Assembly: GCA_001465015.1 (NCBI GenBank)
Contig: LNEO01000239.1
Span: 1 to 41,550 of the forward strand
DNA: 41,550 nt
Direction: 5' to 3'
Source of the DNA: Deltaproteobacteria bacterium Ga0077539
GTDB taxonomy: Bacteria; Myxococcota_A; Polyangia; Polyangiales; Ga0077539
The stretch's first letter is position 1; the number at the start of each line of letters is the position of its first letter. The notes under the pieces were generated by a model that saw only the letters and a list, made by a program, of their open reading frames with translations, was not told the DNA's origin and searched no databases. The translations under genes were made by a program, and so were the position numbers. Below are positions 7,658-15,917 of the stretch, in pieces.

Positions 7658-9520
7658 TCACGGCCCTTCCGGGTCGAGCATTCCCGCCGGCTGCCTCGCC
7701 TGCGTCGACTGCGTCGGCTGCGTCGGTGTCGTCGGCCGCGTCGGAGCGGTCGGCTGCGTCGCTGGCTGCGTCGCTGGCTGCGTGTTGTTGCCCCGGTTGA
7801 CTGGCGGCGTGTCGTTTGTCTGAGCCGGCGCGGTCGCCGCGCTGTTCGTGCTCGTACCCGACGAAGCCCCAACGGTGGTCGGCTGCGCGCGCGGCGTGTT
7901 CTCCGGTGCCATGTTCGTCGCGGTGGCGCCGGAGGGTGCGCTGGGCTCGGCGGAGTTCGTCGTCGCAGAAAGCGGGGTCCTGCCGTTGTCGCGCGTGCGT
8001 TGGCCGCTGCTCTGAAGGATCTCGCGCCCCGTCCCGGCGGTGAGGGGCAGCTCGATGGTCTGGTCGTTCGTGAGCGTGACCACTCGCACCAGCGTGCGAT
8101 AGCCATGTGCGTTGGCCTCGAGCCGGCGAGGCTGGGCCGTCACGACTACCTGTCCGTTGTACGGGTTGTTGATGGGCTGCCCGTCCAAGAGAAGCTCTGC
8201 GTTCGGAGGAGTCGTGTGGATACGCACGGTCACCGTTCGCTCGGTCGGCGTGCTCGACGCGCTGGCGTCACTCGCGTGGCTCTCGGGGAGCGCGACGGTC
8301 CCTCGAGCGCCGACCGGCGCGGGCTCTTGCGGCGTAACAGTCGCGGTCGTTTGATTTTGTGTGCCACGACCGTCGCGCGAGTACACGGCGACCGACCCGA
8401 TGATGGCCACGGCTCCGAGGCCCGCCGCGCTGAGCATCACCGCCAGCTTCGAGCGCTGCGATTCGCGGGGCGCGCTCGCCGGGACGGCCATCGAGCTCGC
8501 GCTCGCGCCGAGCGTCGTCTTGTACGAGTCCGGCGCGGACGAAGCAGCAACCGGCTTCGGCGCTCCCGAGGACATCGGTCCGGTCACGTCGAGCTGTCGA
8601 GTGTTGACCTCGTCCCTCGTCGGCCGCGCATCGTCGAGCGTCGCGTACGGCTCGAGCAGCGCGCTCAGCTCCGCGGCGCTGGCAGGACGAAAGTCTCGGT
8701 CCTTCGAGAGCGTGCGCATCACCACCGCGCAGAACACCGGCGGCAGATCGGGCCGATACGTCTGCAGCGGCGTCGCCTCGGTGTGGCAGATGTTGTACAT
8801 CAGCATCGGGAGCGAGTCGCCTTCGAAGGGAAATCGCCCGGTCAAACAGTGGTAGATCATCACGCCGGTGGCGTACAGATCCGCGCGCGAGTCGATGTCC
8901 TTATGCCCCATCGCCTGCTCGGGCGGCATGTAGTACGGCGTGCCGAGCTGCGTGCCCGTGGCGGTCTTCATGCTCGCGGCGTCGCCGCCGCCGACCTTCG
9001 CGATCCCGAAGTCGAGCAGCTTCACGAAGTCAGCGCCGCTCGAGCGCTTCACCAGATAGACGTTCTCGGGCTTGATGTCTCGGTGAATGATGTTGGCTTG
9101 GTGCGCCGCGTCGAGCGCAGAGAGCACCTGGCGAACGATGCGAACGACGCGCCCCGCCCCGACGATCTCCTCCTTTTCGAGCAGTGCTGCGAGGTCGGTG
9201 CCGTCGAGAAACTCGAGCACGAGAAAGTAAGCTCCGTCTGGGAGCTGTCCCATGTCGAGCACGTCGACGATGTGCTCGTTGCCGATCTTCGCCGCGGCGA
9301 CCGCCTCGTTGCGAAACCGGTAGACCACGTTGGCGTCGCGCGCGAGGTGGGCGTGCAAGCACTTGATCGCGACCTTGCGCTGGATCGCCGTGTTGATCCC
9401 CTCGTAGACAGAGCCCATCCCGCCTTCGCCGAGCTTTCGAACGAAGCGAAACTTGTTCTGCACCACCGTGCCCACGTACGGGTCGGGAAGCTCTGTCTCG
9501 CGAAAGCCGTCGTCGCTCAT
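7658..9520 (-). CDS. Ser/Thr protein kinase with PEGA domain, 620 aa
   Basis: A membrane-bound Hanks-type kinase. Residues 25-295 carry all core motifs: glycine loop GEGGMG (31-36), VAIK with Lys53, HRDIKPEN with Asp148, DFG (170-172) and a TPYYMPPEQ activation segment, so it should be active. A Ser/Ala/Pro-rich linker leads to one membrane helix (about 359-380). The outer part has a PEGA domain (about 430-494, TTPPNAELLLDGQPI), a beta-sandwich found in surface-sensing proteins, then a Thr/Pro/Gln-rich tail with short repeats (TQPATQPATQP) suited to spanning the cell wall. ATG at 9520 has GGAG six bases upstream. It sits between a MopE-like lipoprotein and a hydrolase gene on the same strand. 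Confidence 0.95.
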   Translation of the reverse strand: MSDDGFRETELPDPYVGTVVQNKFRFVRKLGEGGMGSVYEGINTAIQRKVAIKCLHAHLARDANVVYRFRNEAVAAAKIGNEHIVDVLDMGQLPDGAYFLVLEFLDGTDLAALLEKEEIVGAGRVVRIVRQVLSALDAAHQANIIHRDIKPENVYLVKRSSGADFVKLLDFGIAKVGGGDAASMKTATGTQLGTPYYMPPEQAMGHKDIDSRADLYATGVMIYHCLTGRFPFEGDSLPMLMYNICHTEATPLQTYRPDLPPVFCAVVMRTLSKDRDFRPASAAELSALLEPYATLDDARPTRDEVNTRQLDVTGPMSSGAPKPVAASSAPDSYKTTLGASASSMAVPASAPRESQRSKLAVMLSAAGLGAVAIIGSVAVYSRDGRGTQNQTTATVTPQEPAPVGARGTVALPESHASDASASSTPTERTVTVRIHTTPPNAELLLDGQPINNPYNGQVVVTAQPRRLEANAHGYRTLVRVVTLTNDQTIELPLTAGTGREILQSSGQRTRDNGRTPLSATTNSAEPSAPSGATATNMAPENTPRAQPTTVGASSGTSTNSAATAPAQTNDTPPVNRGNNTQPATQPATQPTAPTRPTTPTQPTQSTQARQPAGMLDPEGP

Positions 9521-9563
9521 CGCTCACTCCTCACAAGCACGGCATAGTCTACACCGGACAGGG

Positions 9564-11378
9564 CTACATCGTTGGCGCCGACCGCCTCGTGCCGCAAATG
9601 GGCGATGATTTCACGGCCATTCCAATCGCGTCCAACCACGCGACCGACGCCGGCTGTCGCTCGGTGGCGAACAATAGCGGGGGCTGATTGTTCGGCGCGA
9701 CCCCTGCCGGGACGAGGATCGCTGGCGGAGCGTCGAGCACCGTAGCGTTGGAGCCGAACACGAACACGCGCGCAGCGCGCAGCGCTCCGTTCGCGACGAA
9801 GGTCACCAACCAACCGCCCCGGTCGTTGCCGTCGAATTGCGGATGCCCGCGATCGATCAGCCCCGAGTCGAGCGGCAGCACCGAAGTCAAAGACACATTG
9901 GCGAGGTCCGACGAGACCGCGGTGCGCGCTCGCTCGGTGAACACGCCGTTGTTGACTTCGAACTGCGCGAGATAGACCTCGTTGGTGACCGGGCCGCACC
10001 CCTCGACCCACACGAGCGCAACGACGGGCGTGGATTGTCCAGGAATCGTTCGCAGCGCGAGCGAGACGTGATCTGCGGGCCCGAGCGTGCCGCGTCGTCC
10101 GACGGTGATCGGCGGACCCAACACCAGCGGGTCCGATGTCCGCGGCATGTTGAACGGCTCGTCTGCCCTGAACGGTGCCGTCGGCGCGAACGGCGCGACC
10201 GTGCGCAGCGTGATTTCACCGGCGGCGTTGCCGAAGGCGACGACCCACCCGCCCGACGGAAGCGCGAGCACCGCGGCCCTCCCTCCGCCGTTGGTTTGCC
10301 CGAGCACCGAAGGAACCGTGACGCCCATCCGAGCCATCACAGGGAAACCTGCTTGGAAATTCACCGTCGAAAACCCGAGCGCTTCGACGTTGACCGCGCG
10401 GGCGGCGTCCCCGCAGCTCGCCCTGCTCTGCGGCGCGCCGATCCACACGCCGAGCGCCGTCGCCGCCAGCTCGGTATTGTAGCTCGGGCCCGTCGGGGTC
10501 GCCTCAGGAACGCCCAGTGAAATCACCGGTCGAGCGGCGCCAGGCGGCATGCTCATTCGGGTACGGCCAGAGCAGTTGTTGGCGCCAGGGTCGATGTCGA
10601 TTCCATCGACGATGTTCGACGCTCGGAGCGGACCTCGGACCTCGAAGCGCGACCCCATTCCTCGCGTGTCGAGCAATCCCGCCCGCAGCCGTCCTTGAGC
10701 GCACTGGCTCGGATCCACGGAGAGCACGAACCACTCGTCGACGTTGCGGCCTGGGGCGATCGCTGCTTCGACGATCGAGCAATTGGTCGCGAACGTGTTT
10801 CCGCTGCTCGAGCACTGACCGACGATCGGCTCCCAGTTCGGCCAGTTCGCTTGAACATTGCGCCCAGTCGGAACCGCAGTGGTCGGCGAGATCGCCTTGG
10901 TCGGCACGGGGAGCCCGTCGCCTCCGACCGATACGAACTGTGCCTGTCCGACGCCCGCGGTGACCGTCACGATGCCCGCCGCGCCCATGCGGCCTGCGGT
11001 CAGCCCAGCGGACGCGAAGCTGCCGCCCGCGAGCGTGACCACGCCCCCGTCGGGAAACGCGAGGACGTTCTCGTCCACGAACCCGTCGCAGTCGTTGTCG
11101 ACGCCGTCGCACACCTCGATCTGCTGGCTCTTTCGCTGGCAGGTGAGCGACTCCGGGTTGCACACGAAGCGGTTGCACGACTCGACGGGAGTCCCCGTTC
11201 GGCGGTTGAGCGCGTCGCAGTCGTTGTCCGAGTTGCACCTGGGCAGCGGAAAGCTGTCGAAGCCCGCGAGCGAGCACCCCTCGAGCGCGCCGACCGACGC
11301 GACGGCGACGGCAGAGGTCAGCGCCCACATTTTCAAGCGAGCCCTGGGGCTGCAGAGAGTCTTGCGAGCGCCGCTCAA
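9564..11378 (-). CDS. MopE-like lipoprotein with Asp-rich metal-binding motif, 604 aa
   Basis: A predicted surface lipoprotein. After a signal peptide with lipobox LEGC (Cys35) comes a Cys-rich stretch with the putative metal-binding motif EVCDGVDNDCDGFVDE, as in MopE-type proteins of Myxococcota, then a long beta-rich region that may be a propeller. The start is decided by the sequence: a TTG at 11378 has a perfect AGGAGG (11385-11390) six bases upstream and overlaps the TGA of the preceding gene as TTGA. The ATG at 11330 would begin with only MWALTSAV and has no ribosome site. Product 43 bp upstream of the PEGA kinase gene, so perhaps a ligand or partner of it. Its binding target is unknown. 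Confidence 0.85.
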   Translation of the reverse strand: MSGARKTLCSPRARLKMWALTSAVAVASVGALEGCSLAGFDSFPLPRCNSDNDCDALNRRTGTPVESCNRFVCNPESLTCQRKSQQIEVCDGVDNDCDGFVDENVLAFPDGGVVTLAGGSFASAGLTAGRMGAAGIVTVTAGVGQAQFVSVGGDGLPVPTKAISPTTAVPTGRNVQANWPNWEPIVGQCSSSGNTFATNCSIVEAAIAPGRNVDEWFVLSVDPSQCAQGRLRAGLLDTRGMGSRFEVRGPLRASNIVDGIDIDPGANNCSGRTRMSMPPGAARPVISLGVPEATPTGPSYNTELAATALGVWIGAPQSRASCGDAARAVNVEALGFSTVNFQAGFPVMARMGVTVPSVLGQTNGGGRAAVLALPSGGWVVAFGNAAGEITLRTVAPFAPTAPFRADEPFNMPRTSDPLVLGPPITVGRRGTLGPADHVSLALRTIPGQSTPVVALVWVEGCGPVTNEVYLAQFEVNNGVFTERARTAVSSDLANVSLTSVLPLDSGLIDRGHPQFDGNDRGGWLVTFVANGALRAARVFVFGSNATVLDAPPAILVPAGVAPNNQPPLLFATERQPASVAWLDAIGMAVKSSPICGTRRSAPTM

Positions 11379-12436
11379 AACGCACCTCCTACGGACAGCC
11401 CGCGAAACGAGCTCGTGGCGACGGGCAACACCGTGAGGCTCGACGCTCTGGGGGCGTCTGCGCTGTCGGGCGGGGGAGCACGCCACTCGGTGGCCACGGC
11501 GAGCAGGGTCGCGCCGACCACGGCCACGCCGGTGAGCGAGAACATGATGTCCGCTCCGACCGCGAACGAGCGAATCGAGTCTTTGTAGTCCTGCCCCACC
11601 GAGAGCACCTCTTCGCGGTTGGGCGACGCGAGCAGTCGATCGACCTCGGCGCGGATCGACAAGACGCGGGATCCGAGGACGATGCCCGCAGTCCCTGTCG
11701 CGACGCCCACGCCCGTAACGACGCCGAAGAACGCCGGGTGCAACCGGCGTCGAACGTTGAGCCGCTCGAGCCGAAACTCGAGCGACACCGTGGTGCGCGC
11801 CGGGAGCGAGACCTGCTGGCGCGCCGGCGAGTAACCGCGGACGCGCAGCTCGACGACGTGAACGCCGCCGGGGATCCGCACGCTCTGCACGCGGTCGGAC
11901 ACCTGGCGATCGTCCACCCACACCTCGGCGTACGGAACGTTGGATCGAATGTCGAGCGTCCCGAGCAAGCCCTCGAGCGCGGACATCGATGCTGTGGCCA
12001 TCACGCGGTTGGGGTCTTCGGGCGCCGCCGCTTCGATGAATCGCCGGTAGTACTCGACCGCGAAGTTGTAGCGAAACAGCCGCTCGTAGCAGCGCGCGAT
12101 GTTGAAGAGCAACCGATACCGCGTCGGCAGCGTCCCGTAGAGCTCGTAGGCGCGCTGATACTCGGTGAGCGCGGACTCGAAGTTGTTCGCGTCGTAGAGA
12201 GAGTTTCCACGCAAGAACGCGGCGCGCGCCTCGGCTCGCTCGGGGTTCGGCGGCGTCGCTGCGGGGCTCGCCGCGGCAGTCGCCGTGCCGTCCGTCGGGG
12301 TCTGCCCAGCCTGCGGCGTGGTGGGCGGCGTGGTGGGCGTCTGCGTGGGAGCGCTCTGCGCGCGCGCGGTGCGCGCCATCGAGAACGCGACCGCAGCGAT
12401 GGCGGCAAACGTACGCGCGAAGTGTCGGTCGATCAT
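11375..12436 (-). CDS. TPR-PEGA membrane protein, 353 aa
   Basis: A secreted or periplasmic protein of a type common beside myxobacterial kinases. A signal peptide ends near ARAQS; a Thr/Pro/Ala-rich spacer follows. Residues about 65-150 form tetratricopeptide-like helices (AFLRGNSLYDANNFESALTEY, YNFAVEYYRRFIE). Residues about 157-225 are a PEGA-like domain (DIRSNVPYAEVWVDDRQV…VVELRVRGYSPA). Two hydrophobic helices close the protein (about 235-255 and 290-312). The stop overlaps the TTG of the MopE-like gene. It probably heads the minus-strand run ending at 4840, with 109 bp separating it from the response regulator gene. Confidence 0.82.
   Translation of the reverse strand: MIDRHFARTFAAIAAVAFSMARTARAQSAPTQTPTTPPTTPQAGQTPTDGTATAAASPAATPPNPERAEARAAFLRGNSLYDANNFESALTEYQRAYELYGTLPTRYRLLFNIARCYERLFRYNFAVEYYRRFIEAAAPEDPNRVMATASMSALEGLLGTLDIRSNVPYAEVWVDDRQVSDRVQSVRIPGGVHVVELRVRGYSPARQQVSLPARTTVSLEFRLERLNVRRRLHPAFFGVVTGVGVATGTAGIVLGSRVLSIRAEVDRLLASPNREEVLSVGQDYKDSIRSFAVGADIMFSLTGVAVVGATLLAVATEWRAPPPDSADAPRASSLTVLPVATSSFRGLSVGGAF
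11379..11390 (-). promoter_or_regulatory. Ribosome binding site deciding a TTG start
   Basis: AGGAGG (complement of 11385-11390) lies six bases before the TTG at 11378 and inside the last codons of the upstream gene. It is the strongest Shine-Dalgarno seen in the window and fixes the start of the MopE-like gene. Confidence 0.8.
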
Positions 12437-12545
12437 GGCTTTGAAAGTGTGTGTGCGCGGGCGCGATGAACGATGCTCGTGTCAGCTTCGACGGCCCGAG
12501 AGCGGGTCGAGAGCACCCGAACTCCAACATCGTGAGGGTACCATT

Positions 12546-13964
12546 TCACTCTGGGTCGGGGTCAGACTCTGGCTCCGTGCTCGTGACCCGCCAACGGGAC
12601 ACCGTGGTGCGTTTTCTCCAGCGTTCGACGCTCTTTCGGCTCACGCCGAGGAGTCGCCCGGCGTGCGTGTTGTTTCCCTCTGCGCGCTCGAGGGCCCGAG
12701 CATACAGCGCGTCTTCGACGGACACGACGCGATCGCCGCCAGGAGTCATGTCGAGCAACGTATCTGCGAGGCGGTGGAGGCGCTCGTCACCCTCGGCGAA
12801 GCGCTCGTCCGAGACCGCGCGAAGGTCGTCGATGGTCACCAGGTCGCGCTCGGCGAAAACCGCGAGTCGGTCGACCACCGTCCGAAGCTGCCGGACGTTG
12901 CCGGGCCATCGCATCGAGCGCAGCGCGTCGATCGCCTCCGGCGAGAAGCGCAACGCACGGGGTTGCTTCGCGCTCAAGTACGCGACCAGCTGCGCGATGT
13001 CTCCGAGCCTCTCTTCGAGCGGCGGAACGACGACCTCGAGCACCGCGAGTCGATACAAGAGATCCTCGCGAAAGGACTTGTTCTTGACCTTCGCGCGCAG
13101 ATCTTCGTTGGTCGCCGCGACGATTCGGCCGACGAAGGGCAACGGCGCTCGATCCCAGCCGATGGGGCGAAACTGCCGCGCCTCGATGGCGCGCAACAGC
13201 TTGGCCTGCAGGTCCTTGGAGAGCTCGCCGAGCTCGTCGAGAAAGAGCGTCCCGTTGCGGACGGCCTTGAAGCAACCGTCGCGGTCGCTGGTCGCGCCAG
13301 TGAACGAGCCCTTGACGTGCCCGAACAGCTCGGACTCGGCGAGCGTCTCAGAGAAGGCCCCACAATTCAAGTCATAGAACGGCGCCGACGGGTTGGCCCC
13401 GGCCTTGTGCAGCGCGCGCGCGACCTCTTCTTTGCCCGAGCCCGTCGGCCCAGTGATGAGAACGGGCCGATCGGACTGCGCCACGCGGAGCACCCGCTCG
13501 CGCAGCGCCACCATCGCGGCAGAGTCGCCCACGAGACCCGCGACCGGCGATTCGTCGGGGAGCTTGGGCCGAACCACGGTCGCTTCGAGGCCGATCTGCA
13601 GCTCGATCTCTCGGAGGATGGGCAGGATCAAGTCGTCCGAGAGGTCGTCCTTGAGGATGTAGTCGAACGCCCCCGAGCGCATCGCCTGACGAATGAGCGC
13701 CATCTCGCTCGAAGCGGTGACGCAGATGAGCTTCACCTTGGGCAGCCCTGCGAGCTCGGAAACGAGCGTGAGCCCGTCGCGGTTGCGCGCGTCGTCGCTG
13801 AGGCGAACGTCGACGAGCAGCACCTCGGGCCTCTGTTCGCGAAACACCGCGCGCGCCTCGTCGAGCGACGCAGCCTCGAAGACTTCAGCCTTCGGGAGCT
13901 TGTCGACGATTCCACGAAGGATTCGGCGAAAAGTCTTTTGATCGTCGACGATGAGGATCTTCAC
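12546..13964 (-). CDS. NtrC-type sigma-54-dependent response regulator, 472 aa
   Basis: A cytosolic transcription activator that couples phosphorylation to opening of sigma-54 promoters. Receiver domain: DD at 7-8, phospho-acceptor Asp52 (LLVDVRL), Thr in CVTASSE, Lys in YILKDD. AAA+ domain: Walker A GPTGSGKE, the sigma-54 contact loop as GSFTGA (Ser replaces the usual Ala of GAFTGA), Walker B TLFLDELGEL, and arginine-rich sensor RWPGNVRQL. A Fis-type helix-turn-helix ends the protein (ERAEGNNTHAGRLLGVSRKSVERW). GTG at 13964 starts exactly at the receiver's first strand; a GTG at 14042 would add 26 unrelated residues. It is divergent from an operon containing a histidine kinase, its likely partner. 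Confidence 0.92.
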   Translation of the reverse strand: MKILIVDDQKTFRRILRGIVDKLPKAEVFEAASLDEARAVFREQRPEVLLVDVRLSDDARNRDGLTLVSELAGLPKVKLICVTASSEMALIRQAMRSGAFDYILKDDLSDDLILPILREIELQIGLEATVVRPKLPDESPVAGLVGDSAAMVALRERVLRVAQSDRPVLITGPTGSGKEEVARALHKAGANPSAPFYDLNCGAFSETLAESELFGHVKGSFTGATSDRDGCFKAVRNGTLFLDELGELSKDLQAKLLRAIEARQFRPIGWDRAPLPFVGRIVAATNEDLRAKVKNKSFREDLLYRLAVLEVVVPPLEERLGDIAQLVAYLSAKQPRALRFSPEAIDALRSMRWPGNVRQLRTVVDRLAVFAERDLVTIDDLRAVSDERFAEGDERLHRLADTLLDMTPGGDRVVSVEDALYARALERAEGNNTHAGRLLGVSRKSVERWRKRTTVSRWRVTSTEPESDPDPE

Positions 13965-14054
13965 GGCGCGAGAGTCCCGAGAGCAGCAGTCGTTGTCACT
14001 GAAGTGTTCGAGCGAAAAGCGTGCCGCGACCGAAACAGGCACCGTGCGCGCTCG

Positions 14055-14072
14055 TCGGACGGGAGCGTCCGA
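14055..14072. promoter_or_regulatory. Palindrome 1, TCGGACG-N4-CGTCCGA
   Basis: Perfect 7-bp inverted repeat around GGAG. Together with a second copy 34 bp on, it lies about 240-285 bp upstream of the peptidase start and about 90 bp upstream of the regulator's GTG. Candidate operator or enhancer site for the adjacent NtrC-type protein; a REP-like hairpin is the alternative. Confidence 0.55.
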
Positions 14073-14088
14073 ACCGAGGGGGCAGCTG

Positions 14089-14104
14089 CGGACGGAAGCG
14101 TCCG
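14089..14104. promoter_or_regulatory. Palindrome 2, CGGACG-GAAG-CGTCCG
   Basis: Perfect 6-bp inverted repeat, same half-sites as the copy at 14055 and as the copies at 21154 and 21262. Tandem spacing of 34 bp is close to three helical turns, as for enhancer-binding protein sites. Confidence 0.55.
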
Positions 14105-14338
14105 TCTGGGATGGTCGAGAAAGGGCTTGCGATCATCGCGGTGATCGGGGTGACATGAAGGAGAGGTTTCTACAGCGTCGAGCGGTCGGTTCGACGCGGT
14201 GCAACGACGAGGGCTTTGCAGCGGCACGCTTCGCGCATCTCTCAACGCGCCATGCTGACACGAGCGTGACACACAGCCGCTTGCAGCGATCCAGCCCACC
14301 CACCAGCGAATCACACAGCCGAAAGAGCAGACACCGGG

Positions 14339-15523
14339 ATGACACAGTGGACCGTTGGGATTTCAGTATGCGTAGCGACTTCGTGTTCGCTTCGAGACGT
14401 CAACCTCGCTGTGATTGCCGCGCTGGAGAGCGGGTTCGCGGCGGCAGCAGAGGTGAACATCGTTGTGCAAACGATCACCGGCACGTCCGCGACAGGGGAA
14501 GCGAGCGGCAGACATTCAGTAAACGGAGTCGCAGGTCCTCCGCAGGTTCTCGGTGAACTCGGCGCCGGCGAACACTTGTCGAAGCTCGCCGCCGTCATGA
14601 ACGCGACCAATCCGAACGCCAAAAAGATGCTCTGGATCATCTCGCATGGCGGGACCGCAGGCCGACGGGACAAGGTCAAGGTAGGAAACGAAATCAAGAC
14701 GATCACGGTGGAGACGATTACGACCGACCCGACGCAGCGTAATCCGATCGCACTGCCTCTCGCCACCGCCGGCGGCCGACCCCCAAACGCGCCAGCGGTA
14801 CGGTTGTTTCGAACTGCGCTCTACGCAGACGACTACGGAGCAGCGCTCGCCGGCGCACAGCTGGACTTGATTTTCTTGCAGAGCTGTCAAGCTGGCGGGC
14901 TCGACCTGCTCGACGGGCTGTTCTCGAGCGCGGCGGCGGCTCACGTGGTAGCGAGCGCATCGAATCTTCCGCTGCCCAGCGACGAGGTCGCGGCCTTCAC
15001 GCAATTTCTCAACACCAACCCCGGCAGCGACGGCGCAACGGTCGCAACGCACCTCTGCAACTCGATCGTCGCGGCGACAGCCCGGCCCAACCCGAACGTC
15101 GCATCTGGTTGGCCAGCGACGACCGATGCTTCGCCCTTCGTCGCCAGCGCAAGCGAGTGGAGCGCCTTCGTGAACGCCTTCTCTGCGCACAACAACGCGA
15201 TCGAAGCGTATCTTTCGAACAACGCGAACGCTGCGCAGCGGGCAGCTTTGGGGTCGTGGCTCGCCGACGACGCCAACCGCGTCGAGGTGCGCGCGAATCG
15301 AGTCGCCGTCAACGAGTGGATTCGATGGGCCGCTGCGCAGTCGGGCTGGCCGAGCAGCGCCGCGCTCCAAGCGACACACAACAAGCTATTCCCTCATTTG
15401 CCGTTCGGCGGCCCAAAGTCGAGGGCCCTCAGCGCGGGTCTATCCACAACCACGAACGTCGCCAGTCCGAGAAACTTCTTCGCCGCCGCTGACTGGACCA
15501 AGGTCCTCTCGGCGCTGAGCTGA
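14339..15523 (+). CDS. Clostripain-like (C11) caspase-fold cysteine peptidase, 394 aa
   Basis: The fold and motifs are those of the clostripain/gingipain/caspase clan. The predicted catalytic histidine is H103 in MLWIISHGG after a hydrophobic strand, and the nucleophile is C183 in LDLIFLQSCQAGG. The stretch after it (HVVASASNLPLPSDEVAAFTQFLNTNP) follows the C11 pattern, including the VASe-type strand and the Asn-Pro before the next helix. No signal peptide is seen, so it is probably cytosolic. The C-terminal 120 residues (after about 275) are helical and match nothing I know. Codon use looks less GC-biased than in neighbours. It heads a plus-strand run with an orphan 109-residue protein, a histidine kinase and an isoprenoid-synthase-like protein. 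The substrate is unknown. Confidence 0.75.
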   Translation: MTQWTVGISVCVATSCSLRDVNLAVIAALESGFAAAAEVNIVVQTITGTSATGEASGRHSVNGVAGPPQVLGELGAGEHLSKLAAVMNATNPNAKKMLWIISHGGTAGRRDKVKVGNEIKTITVETITTDPTQRNPIALPLATAGGRPPNAPAVRLFRTALYADDYGAALAGAQLDLIFLQSCQAGGLDLLDGLFSSAAAAHVVASASNLPLPSDEVAAFTQFLNTNPGSDGATVATHLCNSIVAATARPNPNVASGWPATTDASPFVASASEWSAFVNAFSAHNNAIEAYLSNNANAAQRAALGSWLADDANRVEVRANRVAVNEWIRWAAAQSGWPSSAALQATHNKLFPHLPFGGPKSRALSAGLSTTTNVASPRNFFAAADWTKVLSALS

Positions 15524-15575
15524 CAATTCACGCAACAGTCCAGAACCATCGACGTATCGGAGCCATCACACAACC

Positions 15576-15905
15576 ATGTGGAACGAAAAACAACTCGCAT
15601 GCATCACGCGCATCTACATCGAGATCCTCTCGCAGGACAACCAGCTCGACGGAAAACTCGAGCCGATCATCGGATCGCGCTTTCACACACTTCACAAGAA
15701 TGCGCATGATCGCCCGACCGGAAAAGCCGGACCCGAGTTCGACCACCTGTTCGCCCTCTTCGCCTCGATCGACCCGCAGTTTACGGTCTTGTTCAACGAT
15801 AAAGAGCGGCTCGCTCTGTTCGATGCGATCAGCTTCATCGTCTCGACCCCAACGATCAAGGCGGCAGCGCCCTACAACCTCCCACCTGGCGGACTGATCT
15901 ACTAG
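15576..15905 (+). CDS. Small orphan protein next to the peptidase, 109 aa
   Basis: An unrecognised soluble protein, mostly helical by eye (MWNEKQLACITRIYIEILSQ at the start; FDHLFALFASIDPQF and ERLALFDAISFIVS further on), ending in a Pro/Gly-rich tail (YNLPPGGLIY). No signal peptide, membrane segment or metal motif. It starts 52 bp after the peptidase stop and ends 12 bp before the histidine kinase ATG, so it is almost surely in one operon with both. Codon use is less GC-rich than the window average. It could be a substrate, inhibitor or effector of the peptidase, but nothing in the sequence shows which. Confidence 0.75.
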   Translation: MWNEKQLACITRIYIEILSQDNQLDGKLEPIIGSRFHTLHKNAHDRPTGKAGPEFDHLFALFASIDPQFTVLFNDKERLALFDAISFIVSTPTIKAAAPYNLPPGGLIY

Positions 15906-15917
15906 TCGACGTTCACC

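Larger units (their letters stand above)
13965..14338. other. Divergent intergenic region between regulator and peptidase genes
   Basis: 374 bp without a gene. It holds two CGGACG-N4-CGTCCG palindromes (14055-14072, 14089-14104). A GG-N10-GC arrangement at 14223-14236 has a good -24 core (GGCACG) but lacks the TT of the -12 box, so it is only a weak sigma-54 promoter candidate. Nothing else is recognised. Confidence 0.6.

Noticed and set aside
14222..14237. Sigma-54 promoter for the peptidase operon (GGCACG with GC ten bases on)
   Set aside because: The -24 core is good, but the TT of the -12 box and the first T of TGG are missing. Kept only as a weak candidate.
15576..15905. Bacterial gasdermin beside a caspase-like protease
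   Set aside because: Gasdermin-like proteins are about twice this length and have a recognisable amphipathic beta-rich N-domain; this protein is short and looks helical.
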